A stretch of DNA of 31,417 bases from an uncultured Paracoccus sp. (GTDB taxonomy: Bacteria > Pseudomonadota > Alphaproteobacteria > Rhodobacterales > Rhodobacteraceae), in NCBI RefSeq assembly GCF_946221145.1, contig NZ_CAMIOH010000008.1, positions 1 to 31,417 on the forward strand, given 5' to 3'. This document shows, piece by piece, positions 1-8,083 of this stretch. The position numbers were made by a program, and so were the translations under genes. Position 1 is the stretch's first letter; the number at the start of each line of letters is the position of its first letter. A model generated the notes under the pieces. That model was given only the letters and a program-made list of their open reading frames with translations. It was not told the DNA's origin and ran no database searches.

Positions 1-12
1 GGCAAGGCGCTG

Positions 13-756
13 CTACAGTTGCGCCGCGACCGACTCGGTCAGGTCGAAGTTGCCGGTGACGTTCTGCACGTCGTCGTCGTCCTCCAACGCGTCGATCAGC
101 TTCATCAGCTTCTGCGCCGTGTCCAGATCGGCGATCTCGGTCGGCGATTGCGGTTTCCAGATCAGCTTGGCCGTCTCGGATTCGCCCAGGCTGGCCTCGA
201 GCGCGGTCGAAACCTCGTTCAAGGACGTGTCGGCGCAATAGATCCAGTGGCCTTCCTCATCCGTGTCGACATCGTCGGCGCCCGCCTCGATGGCGGCCAG
301 CATCACGGTGTCGGCATCGCCCGCCGACAGCGGATACATGATTTCGCCCACCCGGTCGAACATGAAGCTGACCGACCCGCTCTGGCCCAGATCGCCGCCC
401 GACTTGGTGAAATAGCTGCGCACGTTCGACGCGGTGCGGTTGCGGTTGTCGGTCATCGCCTCGACCACCAGGGCGATGCCGTTGGGGCCATAGCCCTCAT
501 AGCGGATTTCTTCGTAATTCTCGGCGTCGCCGCCGACGGCCTTCTTGATGGCGCGGTCGATCACGTCCTTGGGGCAGGAATTCGACTTGGCCTCTTTCAC
601 GGCAAGGCGCAGCCGCGGGTTCTTGTCGGGATCGGGATCGCCCATCTTGGCGGCAACGGTGATTTCCTTGGCCAGCTTGGAAAACAGCTTGGATCGCGCG
701 GCGTCCTGACGCCCCTTGCGATGCTGGATATTGGCCCATTTGGAATGGCCTGCCAT
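13..756 (-). CDS. yebC: YebC/PmpR-family regulator of transcription or translation
   Basis: This 247-residue protein is a full-length YebC/PmpR homologue. It opens with the family hallmark [18 protein letters not shown] and carries the conserved block [11 protein letters not shown] and [16 protein letters not shown] near the middle. Family members bind DNA as regulators in some bacteria and act on ribosomes at proline-rich stretches in others, and the sequence does not say which role applies here. The ATG follows a GAGGA ribosome binding site. A terminator at 844-873 separates it from the DUF1127 gene upstream, so it probably has its own promoter. In many alphaproteobacteria yebC lies near ruv genes; any such neighbour on the left would be outside the window. 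Confidence 0.95.
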   Translation of the reverse strand: MAGHSKWANIQHRKGRQDAARSKLFSKLAKEITVAAKMGDPDPDKNPRLRLAVKEAKSNSCPKDVIDRAIKKAVGGDAENYEEIRYEGYGPNGIALVVEAMTDNRNRTASNVRSYFTKSGGDLGQSGSVSFMFDRVGEIMYPLSAGDADTVMLAAIEAGADDVDTDEEGHWIYCADTSLNEVSTALEASLGESETAKLIWKPQSPTEIADLDTAQKLMKLIDALEDDDDVQNVTGNFDLTESVAAQL

Positions 757-794
757 GATCGGTCGTCCTCAGTTCAGAAATTCCGGTTGGGCCG

Positions 795-824
795 CTTTTA
801 GTCCAGCCCGCCTGTCCCCGGCAA
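795..824 (-). promoter_or_regulatory. Possible yebC promoter
   Basis: Read on the minus strand there is TTGCCG (819-824), an 18-base spacer and TAAAAG (795-800), about 40 bases upstream of the yebC start. It lies in the gap after the DUF1127 terminator, where a promoter is needed. The match to the sigma-70 consensus is only moderate, so this is an inference. Confidence 0.3.
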
Positions 825-843
825 GACATCACGCGGCAAATGC

Positions 844-873
844 AAAAGCGCCCGATCCCCAGGGGGCGGGCGC
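844..873 (-). terminator. Intrinsic terminator of the DUF1127 gene
   Basis: GCGCCCG (848-854) pairs perfectly with CGGGCGC (867-873), and the short interior can extend the helix through a C-run facing a G-run. On the minus strand the hairpin is followed by TTTT (844-847). It begins about 24 bases after the DUF1127 stop codon, so it should end that transcript before yebC. Confidence 0.75.
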
Positions 874-896
874 TGCGCATGGGTTCAGGCAACGGC

Positions 897-1118
897 TCAG
901 AGAGCGGCCGAGATGCCCATGATCCGGCGGATTTCGCCATCGCGGGTCAGGCCGCGTTCCGCAAGCTGGGCGTCGCTCAGCCGGTTCAGACGTTCGATCT
1001 GATGGACCTTGGCGTTGGAGTCAGCAATCAGCACCAGAAACCGGCCGATGGCGGTGAAGGGTGCGGTCAGAATGCCCCAGGAAAGGCCCCGCGGCGTGTC
1101 GATGGTCGTGTTGGCCAT
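897..1118 (-). CDS. Small DUF1127 (YjiS-like) protein
   Basis: The product is 73 residues. Its C-terminal half carries the DUF1127 signature, RLSDAQLAERGLTRDGEIRR, and it ends in a short tail. The N-terminal part has a hydrophobic patch (about residues 14-32) ahead of the arginine-rich helix. DUF1127 proteins are common in Rhodobacteraceae and rhizobia; some affect RNA turnover or carbon and phosphate physiology, but the function here is unknown. The gene is monocistronic: its own terminator follows at 844-873, and 130 bases with two dyads separate it from the transporter gene upstream. A GAAAGGG stretch upstream of the ATG is a plausible ribosome binding site. Confidence 0.85.
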   Translation of the reverse strand: MANTTIDTPRGLSWGILTAPFTAIGRFLVLIADSNAKVHQIERLNRLSDAQLAERGLTRDGEIRRIMGISAAL

Positions 1119-1162
1119 GTGGAAACCCTTTCGTGCAACACAAAACGTTTCCTCCCTGCCCG

Positions 1163-1184
1163 TCTATATTGCCGCGAGGCGGCA
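1163..1184 (-). promoter_or_regulatory. Putative DUF1127 promoter -10 with adjacent GC dyad
   Basis: The minus strand reads TATAGA (1163-1168), about 45 bases upstream of the DUF1127 start. It lies next to a perfect small dyad, TGCCGC-N3-GCGGCA (1170-1184), that would sit between the -35 and -10 elements. No good -35 is visible. Both the promoter and operator assignments are inferences. Confidence 0.3.
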
Positions 1185-1197
1185 TTTCCACAACGAA

Positions 1198-1218
1198 CAA
1201 TGCTGCATGGCAGCATTG
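1198..1218. repeat. Perfect 21-bp inverted repeat
   Basis: CAATGCTGC and GCAGCATTG are perfect inverted arms of 9 bases around a central ATG. The dyad lies 30 bases past the end of the SLC13 transporter gene and 80 bases before the DUF1127 start, both on the minus strand. It could be a terminator hairpin for the transporter, though its T-run (TTGTT) is poor. It could equally be an operator for the DUF1127 gene. Confidence 0.5.
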
Positions 1219-1247
1219 CGGCCCCGGCAGGACGGGTTAACAACCTG

Positions 1248-3026
1248 TTACAGCGGCCAGAACAGCGGAATGACCAGACAGGCCACGATGCCGCACAGGA
1301 TGTCCAGCGGAACCCCGACGCGCACGAAATCGCTGAACCGATAGCCGCCCGGACCATAGACCATCATATGCGTCTGATATCCGATCGGCGTTGCAAAGGC
1401 GACGGTGGCCGAAAACATCACCGCCACCACATAGGCGCGCGGATCGTGTCCCAGCGACTGCGCAAGCGCGATGGCGATGGGCGTCAGCAGCACGGCGACG
1501 GCGTTGTTCGACAGCACCTCGGTCATCACCAGACCCAGGAAATAGATCGCGATCAGCGTCGCGAAGGGCGGCAGGTCGCGCAGCCACGGGGTGACGACAT
1601 CCACGATCAGCGTGACCGTGCCGGTATGTTCCAGGGCCTCGCCCACCGCCAGCATCGCAAAGATCATCGCCATCAGCCGCGCGTCGATGAAGCCAAAGGC
1701 TTCCTCGGCGTCAATGCAGCGGGTCAGCAGAATCACGGCGGATGCCAGAAAGGCCAGCACCATGATCGGCGCCACATCCAGGGCAGCCAGCGTCACAACC
1801 GACAGCAGGCACAGGATGGCGATCGGCGCGCGGTCCCGGCGATAGGCGCGGGCCGACGGGCGGGACACATCGACCAGCCCCATATCGGCGGCCAGCCGGG
1901 CAATATCCTCGGGCGCGCCCTCCACCAGCAGCGTGTCGCCCACCCGAACCACCAGATCGTCCAGCTGGCGCCCCAGGTTCTGGTCGCGCCGATGCGCCGC
2001 CAGGACATAGATCCCGTATCGGCGGCGCAGCCTCATGTCGCCCAGCCGCCGCCCGATCAGTTGCGCACCCGGAGAGATCAAGACCTCGACCGTATCCGTG
2101 GCGACCGAACTCAGCTTGTCCACGACCTGCAGGTTCTTGTTGTCCAAAAGCTCCAGCAGATCGACCATTTCCGACCGCAGCACCACGCGGTCGCCGGGTT
2201 CCAGAACGACATTGCCCAGGTCGCGGCGCAGGGACGCATCGCCGCGCAGCACGTCGATCAGCCGCACCGCCTCGCGCTTGAACAGCGCCACCTCGACCGC
2301 CTTCTGACCGACCAGCGTGGAATCCTGCGGGATCGCCAATTCGGTGAAATACTTCATCTCTCGCCGCGCGCCCAGAAATCCGGCCAGGGACGTGCGGTCC
2401 GGCAGCAGCTTTCGCCCGAACAGCGCGAAATAGGCGATCCCCGCCAGGGTGACGGCGATGCCGACCGGAGCGATCTCGAAGATCGTGAAGGGCGCCATCC
2501 CCTGTTGGCGCGCCACCCCATCGACCAGCAGGTTGGTCGAGGTGCCGATCAGCGTGATCATGCCCCCCATGATCGTGAAATAGCTAAGCGGCATCAGCAG
2601 CTTGGACGGCGAGACATTCAGGCGCTGCGCAAGCTGGATGCAGATCGGGATCATCACCGCCACCACCGGCGTGTTGTTCATCACGGCCGATGCCACGATC
2701 ACGAAGCCGAACAGCGCACAGACGGTCAGGGCCGGGTTCGTGGTCGCGCGGGCGGTGACGATGCGCGACATCATGTCCAACGCGCCCGTGCGCAGCAGCC
2801 CGCCCATGATCAGGAACATGAAGGCGATGGTCCAGGGGGCGGAATTCGACAGCACCCCTGCCGCGTCCTCGGCGGGCAGCAGGCCCAGCACCAGCATGGA
2901 CGCGGCAGAGCCGATGGCGACCACCTCGGGCGGGTGCTTTTCGCGGATGAACTGGATGAAGGTGATCGTCACGATGACCAGCATGGCGATCGACGCGTTC
3001 GTTCCGGTCAGGTCAAATCCAAGCAT
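1248..3026 (-). CDS. SLC13/DASS-family transporter with two RCK_C (TrkA-C) domains
   Basis: This 592-residue inner-membrane protein has the split architecture of bacterial SLC13-type permeases. About six N-terminal helices carry the motif MNNTP (about residues 116-120) and GTSTN (161-165). Two cytoplasmic RCK_C domains follow (about 223-300 and 312-388). A second membrane half carries SNNA (506-509) and TPIGYQT (546-552). The paired S/MNN motifs form the sodium and substrate sites in this family, which carries dicarboxylates, sulfate or other anions. RCK_C-containing members are often annotated as sulfate or citrate carriers, and the substrate cannot be read from the sequence. The start ATG follows AGGGG at good spacing. 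The gene stands alone. Confidence 0.88.
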   Translation of the reverse strand: MLGFDLTGTNASIAMLVIVTITFIQFIREKHPPEVVAIGSAASMLVLGLLPAEDAAGVLSNSAPWTIAFMFLIMGGLLRTGALDMMSRIVTARATTNPALTVCALFGFVIVASAVMNNTPVVAVMIPICIQLAQRLNVSPSKLLMPLSYFTIMGGMITLIGTSTNLLVDGVARQQGMAPFTIFEIAPVGIAVTLAGIAYFALFGRKLLPDRTSLAGFLGARREMKYFTELAIPQDSTLVGQKAVEVALFKREAVRLIDVLRGDASLRRDLGNVVLEPGDRVVLRSEMVDLLELLDNKNLQVVDKLSSVATDTVEVLISPGAQLIGRRLGDMRLRRRYGIYVLAAHRRDQNLGRQLDDLVVRVGDTLLVEGAPEDIARLAADMGLVDVSRPSARAYRRDRAPIAILCLLSVVTLAALDVAPIMVLAFLASAVILLTRCIDAEEAFGFIDARLMAMIFAMLAVGEALEHTGTVTLIVDVVTPWLRDLPPFATLIAIYFLGLVMTEVLSNNAVAVLLTPIAIALAQSLGHDPRAYVVAVMFSATVAFATPIGYQTHMMVYGPGGYRFSDFVRVGVPLDILCGIVACLVIPLFWPL

Positions 3027-3117
3027 GACGCCCCTGTCGCTGGACCCTGATCAAAGACGGGCCGTCGGGCGAGATAGAATTGTTTTCCCCGCGACCGCAA
3101 GCAAAAGCAGAACTCTT

Positions 3118-3933
3118 CTATGCCGGGTGGGTCTGCCCCAGCCGTCCGCCGTCGCGCACCGATTCAATCGCGGTGGCCCGCCCGGTGCGGTCATCGGTCA
3201 CGATCAGGGCGCCGCACAACGTCGCCTCACCCTCTGCGGGGGTGAAGCGGTCGCGGGTCATGCCGGTGATGAATCGGCGCAGGGGTTCAGCCTTGTCCAT
3301 GCCGATCACGCTGTCATAGTCGCCGCACATCCCGGCATCGGACTGCAACGCCGTACCGCGCGGCAGGATCTGGGCGTCGGCTGTCGGCACATGGGTATGG
3401 GTGCCCAGCACCGCACTGGCGCGGCCGTCGCAGAAATGGCCGGTGGCCATCTTTTCGCTGGTCGCCTCGGCATGGATGTCGATCAGCGACGCCTGCACCA
3501 TGCCGCCCGGCGGATGTGCCCGCAGCACGGCATCAAGGGCCGAGAACGGGTCGTCATAGGGGCGCGACATGAACACCTGCCCCAAGGCCTGCGTCACCAG
3601 CAGCTTGCGTCCGCGCGTGTCGCTGATGATGGCGCTGCCCCGGCCCGGAGCCTCTTTGGCGAGGTTCAGCGGACGGACGATGCGGGGTTCGCGGTCGATG
3701 AAGGCCAGCATGTCCTTTTGATCAAAGGCATGATCGCCCAGCGTCAGGCAATCGGCGCCCGATTCCAGCAGCAGTTGCGCATGGCCCGCCGTGCAGCCGC
3801 GCCCGCCGCTGGCATTTTCGGCGTTCACCACCACCAGATCGGCCTTCAGCCGCGTCCGCAGCGGCACCAGCCGGTCCACAATCGCGCGCCGGCCGGCCCG
3901 CCCCATCACATCGCCAAGAAACAATATCCGCAT
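3118..3933 (-). CDS. YmdB/TIGR00282-family metallophosphoesterase
   Basis: The 271-residue product begins MRILFLGDVMGRAGR, as family members typically do. It shows the two-metal phosphodiesterase motifs in order: GDVMG near residue 8, NAENASGG near 38, LGDHAFD near 67, DIHAE near 146 and GTHTH near 172. Relatives such as Bacillus YmdB hydrolyse cyclic nucleotides and affect developmental choices; the alphaproteobacterial substrate is unknown. The reading frame stays open upstream to about 4353. I chose the ATG at 3933 because it begins at the conserved motif and because a plus-strand gene occupies 4033 onward. No strong ribosome binding site precedes it. It is divergent from the kinase-like gene at 4033. 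Confidence 0.88.
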   Translation of the reverse strand: MRILFLGDVMGRAGRRAIVDRLVPLRTRLKADLVVVNAENASGGRGCTAGHAQLLLESGADCLTLGDHAFDQKDMLAFIDREPRIVRPLNLAKEAPGRGSAIISDTRGRKLLVTQALGQVFMSRPYDDPFSALDAVLRAHPPGGMVQASLIDIHAEATSEKMATGHFCDGRASAVLGTHTHVPTADAQILPRGTALQSDAGMCGDYDSVIGMDKAEPLRRFITGMTRDRFTPAEGEATLCGALIVTDDRTGRATAIESVRDGGRLGQTHPA

Positions 3934-4032
3934 GAAACGGTCGTTACGCCCATGGCCCAGGCGGTTCAAGCGCCCTTGCTGGACAGTTGGGTCTGACGCG
4001 ATCATTTTGCGGGGCATCGAAAGGGGTTTGCG

Positions 4033-4830
4033 ATGGATTGGACGGCGGTTGAGCTGGCAGACGGGGAATTGAGGCTGTGGCATGACGGTCGTGTCCAGGC
4101 TGCACCCTGCGAGCGTGATCCCGCAGCAGCCTTGCGCGGGCTGCTGCTGCCGATGCTGGTGCCGGGTCAGGTCGCGACGGTGATCGCCTCGGGCTGGCCG
4201 GGGGTCGAGCCGGTTCGCGTCCCGTGCCGCCCCGGCCACCCCGCCCCGGCCCTGGACCTGCACCCGCAGATCAGGCTGCATCCCCTGCCCGGCCTGGTCC
4301 AGGACCGTCCGCTGGATCTGATCGGCGCGGCGGTTCCCCGGATCACGGGCCATCTGGCCGCAGACCCCGGTTTCGACGGCGTGCTGTGCCTGCCGGGCGA
4401 TCCCTCGGCCTGGGTGCAGATCAGCGCATCCGAGGTCGTCAGCTTTCGCAGCTTCCTGACCGCGCGGATCCTGTCGTCCCTGACCGTGCCGGGCGATGCG
4501 GCAGCCGATGACGAATTCACCAATGCCGTCGCCCAGGCGATGTCGCGCCCGGCATCCCTGGCGGCCGACCTGTCATCGGTGCGCGCCGGTATCGAACTGT
4601 CCCGGATCGGTCAGGCCGCCGCCGCAACCCGCATCGCCGGCCTGCTGATCGGCGCAGAGCTTGCCGCCGCGCGGCCCTGGTGGCTGGGTCAGAACGTGGT
4701 GATCATCGGTCACGGCCGGCTGGCAGACTGCTATGCCGCTGCCCTGGCCGCGCAGGGCGTGGTCGCGGGGCGCGCCGATGCCGGGCAGGCATGGCGCGCC
4801 GGGATGCAGGCCGCTTGGCAGGCGATCTGA
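4033..4830 (+). CDS. Degenerate 2-dehydro-3-deoxygalactonokinase (DgoK-like) protein
   Basis: The 265-residue product aligns by eye with DgoK, which phosphorylates 2-keto-3-deoxygalactonate. LCLPGDPSAWVQIS (about residues 119-132) followed by FRSFLTARILSSL matches the DgoK block IPGTHSKWV...F.T.MTGEL. The C-terminal segment GHGRLADCYAAALAAQG also fits. Key positions differ: the N-terminal ATP-binding motif DWGTS-LRAW is replaced by ELADGELRLW, and GTHSKW by GDPSAW. The protein is also some 25-30 residues short. No DgoA aldolase or other galactonate gene is nearby. An AAGGGG ribosome binding site precedes the ATG, and the frame is intact, so it is probably expressed. A changed or non-catalytic role is possible. 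Confidence 0.7.
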   Translation: MDWTAVELADGELRLWHDGRVQAAPCERDPAAALRGLLLPMLVPGQVATVIASGWPGVEPVRVPCRPGHPAPALDLHPQIRLHPLPGLVQDRPLDLIGAAVPRITGHLAADPGFDGVLCLPGDPSAWVQISASEVVSFRSFLTARILSSLTVPGDAAADDEFTNAVAQAMSRPASLAADLSSVRAGIELSRIGQAAAATRIAGLLIGAELAAARPWWLGQNVVIIGHGRLADCYAAALAAQGVVAGRADAGQAWRAGMQAAWQAI

Positions 4831-4886
4831 CCGCGACGGAACCCCTGCCGCCGCGCGCGGTTCTGTTGCGGAAACCAGCGGGGGCG

Positions 4887-6299
4887 ATGATGACCGACAC
4901 CAAGGCCGACCTGACCTGCGACGTGGCGATCATCGGCGCGGGCACGGCGGGTCTTGCGGCGGAACGCGCGGCGCGCGCGGGCGGGGCACGGACCCTGCTG
5001 ATCGACGACGGCTTCAGCGGCACACTGTGCGCAACCGCGGGGTGCATGCCCTCGAAGCTGCTGATCGCTGCTGCCCATGCCCGTGCCGGGCTGGACAAGG
5101 CCCGGCTGATGGGCATCGACATTCCCGATGCGCGGGTGGACGGGCGCCGCGTGATGGACCGCCTGCGCGCCGAACGCGACCACTTCGTCGCGGCCACGCG
5201 CGAGGGCTTTGCGGATATTCCCGACGGCATCTGCATCGACGCACGGGCGCGGTTCGCGGCCCGCGACCGGCTGGTCCTGGATGACGGCAGGCAGGTGGCC
5301 GCGCGGGCCGTGGTGATCGCCACCGGCTCGACCCCGGTGATTCCCGGCCCCTATCGCGATCTGGGACCACGCGTCCTGACCAATGATACGGTCTTCGACC
5401 TGGACGATCTGCCCGCCAGCATGGCGGTGATCGGCGCCGGTCCCCTGGGCGCTGAACTGGCGCAGGCCTTCGGGCGGCTGGGCGTGCAGGTTGCGCTGTT
5501 CGACGATGGCGACAGGCTGGCCAAGATCCGCTGCGACCGGATCCACGATGCATTTCGCGACCTGTATGCGCAGGATGTCACCCTGCATCTTGGTTGCGCG
5601 CCTGAACCGTCCGTGCGGGACGACGGCATCCGGCTGACCTGGGACGGCCAGCATCGGGATTTCGACTGCGTTCTGGTGGCGACGGGCCGCGTCCCTGCCC
5701 TGGACGGGCTGGATCTGGACAGGGCGGGCCTGACGCTGGATGACAAGGGCGTCCCCGATTTCGACCGAAATACCCTGCAATGCGGCACCGGCGCGATCTT
5801 CATCGCCGGGGATGCCGATGCCGACGCCCCGGTCCTGCACGAGGCGTCGCTGGAGGGCGCCATTGCCGGGGCAAACGCGGCCCGCCATCCCGAGGTGACG
5901 CCCGCCGACCGTCCACCGCTGTTCACGATCACCTTCACCGATCCGCCGCTGGCGGCGATCGGCGAGGGGCCTGACGCCTGCGCGCTGAACGGCTTTGCCG
6001 ATTATTCGGATCAGGGCCGTGCGCGGGTGGAATTGCGGAACCACGGACTGCTGCGCCTGGGCGCCGACGCCCAGGGCCGGCTGATCGGCGCGGACCTTGC
6101 CGTGCCGGGGGCGGATCATCTGGCCCATCTGCTGGTCGCGGCGATCATGAACGGCAGCACCGCCCGCGACCTGCTGGCGATGCCCCTCTATCACCCCACG
6201 CTGGAGGAAGGGCTGAAGCCCGCCCTGCGCGACATCTGCAAGGCCGCAGGGCTGGATTTGTCTGCAATCCATGACAGCGGCAACCGTTCGGACAGGTAA
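4887..6299 (+). CDS. Class I pyridine nucleotide-disulfide oxidoreductase (dihydrolipoyl dehydrogenase-like)
   Basis: The 470-residue flavoprotein has an N-terminal FAD Rossmann motif GAGTAG (about 17-22). A redox disulfide follows in GTLCATAGCMPSK (Cys48 and Cys53, CX4C). A second nucleotide motif, VIGAGPLGAELAQAFGRLG, binds NAD(P)H, and FIAGDAD is the second FAD contact. A C-terminal dimerisation domain ends in HPTLEE, the His-Glu pair of the family. These are the complete catalytic parts of a dihydrolipoyl, mercuric or glutathione reductase-type enzyme. No 2-oxoacid dehydrogenase genes adjoin it, so it is likely a paralogue rather than the main Lpd. Start: ATG 4887 or the adjacent ATG 4890. 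It lies 56 bases after the kinase-like gene and overlaps the next gene by one base. Confidence 0.85.
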   Translation: MMTDTKADLTCDVAIIGAGTAGLAAERAARAGGARTLLIDDGFSGTLCATAGCMPSKLLIAAAHARAGLDKARLMGIDIPDARVDGRRVMDRLRAERDHFVAATREGFADIPDGICIDARARFAARDRLVLDDGRQVAARAVVIATGSTPVIPGPYRDLGPRVLTNDTVFDLDDLPASMAVIGAGPLGAELAQAFGRLGVQVALFDDGDRLAKIRCDRIHDAFRDLYAQDVTLHLGCAPEPSVRDDGIRLTWDGQHRDFDCVLVATGRVPALDGLDLDRAGLTLDDKGVPDFDRNTLQCGTGAIFIAGDADADAPVLHEASLEGAIAGANAARHPEVTPADRPPLFTITFTDPPLAAIGEGPDACALNGFADYSDQGRARVELRNHGLLRLGADAQGRLIGADLAVPGADHLAHLLVAAIMNGSTARDLLAMPLYHPTLEEGLKPALRDICKAAGLDLSAIHDSGNRSDR

Positions 6300-7069
6300 T
6301 GGCAGATCGCGTGATCGACCTGGGCAACGGCTTTTGGAACATTCGCGGCACGCTGCGGATCGGCGGGATCGTGAATGTGGGCACGCATTCGTCGCTGGTG
6401 CGGCTGGCATCGGGCGGCTTCGTGTTCCTGGATTCCTATGGTTTCGGGGATCATGTGGCGCGGCAGGTGATGGCGTTGACAGACAAGGGCCGGGAGGTTC
6501 GGGCGATCCTGAACCTGCATCCCTTCCACACCCTGCATTGCGAGACGATGCACCGGATGTTTCCCCAGGCGCTGCTGTTCGGATCGGACCGCCATCACCG
6601 GAAATGGCCCGCGCTGCCCTGGCAACCCGAGGCCGTCGAATCGCCCCATGTCGCGGCGCAATTCCCCGACCTGCGTTTTTCGCTGCCTGACGGGATCGAC
6701 TATATCTGCCAGAACGACCGGGTTCATGCCGGATCGCTGCTGGCCTATCACCCCGCCAGCGGCAGCCTGCATGTCGATGACACGCTGAACGTCCTGCCGA
6801 TCCCCGGCCTGCTGCGGCGGCTGCTGCGCATGCCGCGCCTGGCGTTTCACCCGACCCTTGGACTGGCCTTGCAGGACCGGCCGGGCGCGGCACGGGATTT
6901 CCGCGCCTGGGCCTTGCGGATCGCGGACGAATGGCGCGATGCCCGCACCGTCTGCGCCGCCCATTCCGCGGCGCTGTCGATCAGGCCAGGCAGCTTTCCA
7001 ACCCATATCCGCCACGCCCTGGACCGCGCCGAACCCGCCCTGAAACGATCCGAGGCCAGGCGCCCCTAG
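6299..7069 (+). CDS. Metallo-beta-lactamase-like protein of unknown function
   Basis: This 256-residue soluble protein shares its first base with the last base of the preceding stop codon (TAATG), so it is translationally coupled to the flavoprotein. The layout suggests the metallo-beta-lactamase fold: an N-terminal beta region (GIVNVGTHSSLVRLASGGFVF, about 23-43), then LNLHPFHTLHCE where the HxHxDH metal motif would lie, then HPASGSLHVDDTLN (an Asp position) and AAHSAAL (a late His). The first motif reads HxxHxxH rather than HxHxDH, so metal binding is uncertain. It resembles DUF4336-type proteins, but I cannot name a reaction. It ends tail to tail with the next gene at a shared CTAG. Confidence 0.6.
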   Translation: MADRVIDLGNGFWNIRGTLRIGGIVNVGTHSSLVRLASGGFVFLDSYGFGDHVARQVMALTDKGREVRAILNLHPFHTLHCETMHRMFPQALLFGSDRHHRKWPALPWQPEAVESPHVAAQFPDLRFSLPDGIDYICQNDRVHAGSLLAYHPASGSLHVDDTLNVLPIPGLLRRLLRMPRLAFHPTLGLALQDRPGAARDFRAWALRIADEWRDARTVCAAHSAALSIRPGSFPTHIRHALDRAEPALKRSEARRP

Positions 7070-7929
7070 CCCAGCCGTGCGATCAGCGACGACGTGTCCC
7101 AGCGGCCACCGCCCATCCGCTGCACGTCCTTGTAGAACTGATCGACCAGGGCGGTGACGGGCAGGGACGCGCCCACCGCATCCGCAGCGGCCAGGCAGAT
7201 CGCCAGATCCTTGCGCATCCAGTCCACGGCAAACCCGTGATCGAACTGCCCCTGATCCATGGTCCTGTGGCGGTTGGCCATCTGCCAGCTTCCGGCGGCG
7301 CCCTGGCTGATGACCTCGACCACCTTCTCGACCTCCAGCCCTGATTTCTTGGCAAAGGCCATCGATTCCGCCAGGGCCTGGACCAGACCGGCGATGGCGA
7401 TCTGATTGCACATCTTGGTGATCTGGCCCGCGCCGACATCGCCCATGCGGCGGCAGATCCGGGCATAGGCCGCGATCACCGGCTGCGCGGCGTCGAAATC
7501 GGCCTCGGATCCGCCGCACATCACCGACAGTTGCCCATTTTCAGCCCCCGCCTGCCCGCCCGATACCGGCGCATCGACATAGCCCAGGCCCATCGCCCCC
7601 GCCGCCTGCGCCAGTTCCCGGGTCACCGCGGCGGAAACCGTGGTGTGATCGACGAAGATCGCGCCCGGCCGCATCCCGGCAAAGGCGCCATCGTCGCCCA
7701 GGCAGACCTGGCGCAGGTCGTCGTCATTGCCGACGCAGCACAGCACCAGATCCGCGCCTTGGGCGGCCTGTCGCGGCGTCCCCGCCCAGGTGCCGCCATG
7801 CCGCGCCGCCCAGGCTTCGGCCTTGGACTGGGTGCGGTTGAACACCGTCACCTGATTTCCCGCCGCCTGCAGATGCCCTGCCATGGGCGCGCCCATCACG
7901 CCCATTCCCAAAAATGCCAGCTGTGCCAT
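7066..7929 (-). CDS. Beta-hydroxyacid dehydrogenase (3-hydroxyisobutyrate dehydrogenase family)
   Basis: The 287-residue enzyme has the family's full motif set. The NAD(P) Rossmann loop is FLGMGVMGAPMAGHL (Gly8, Gly10, Gly13) and NRT follows strand 2. The substrate loop is DAPVSGGQAG (from Asp119). The catalytic lysine is in GQITKMCNQ (Lys172, with Asn175). The family oxidises 3-hydroxyisobutyrate, tartronate semialdehyde, 6-phosphogluconate and related short hydroxyacids, and the substrate here cannot be fixed from the sequence. Asn in NRT after strand 2 suggests NADP-type specificity. The gene is single, on the minus strand between two plus-strand genes, and its stop codon overlaps the convergent gene at CTAG. 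Confidence 0.88.
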   Translation of the reverse strand: MAQLAFLGMGVMGAPMAGHLQAAGNQVTVFNRTQSKAEAWAARHGGTWAGTPRQAAQGADLVLCCVGNDDDLRQVCLGDDGAFAGMRPGAIFVDHTTVSAAVTRELAQAAGAMGLGYVDAPVSGGQAGAENGQLSVMCGGSEADFDAAQPVIAAYARICRRMGDVGAGQITKMCNQIAIAGLVQALAESMAFAKKSGLEVEKVVEVISQGAAGSWQMANRHRTMDQGQFDHGFAVDWMRKDLAICLAAADAVGASLPVTALVDQFYKDVQRMGGGRWDTSSLIARLG

Positions 7930-8083
7930 TCAATCCTCGATTGTCTTTCCGGGCGCAGACTGCCGTCCGTTGAACTGGCGCCGCGCCTGTCATATGCAGC
8001 ACCCCAACATTGCCGCGCGCCGTGGTCAAGCGCAGAGGCCCCGAAGGACTGGCAGCGGACCCGCCCATGGATCATCTTCCGAC

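Noticed and set aside
840..3050. A 736-codon plus-strand frame across the DUF1127 and transporter genes
   Set aside because: It covers two well-supported minus-strand genes and their gap, and its translation is rich in His, Gln and Arg with no domain.
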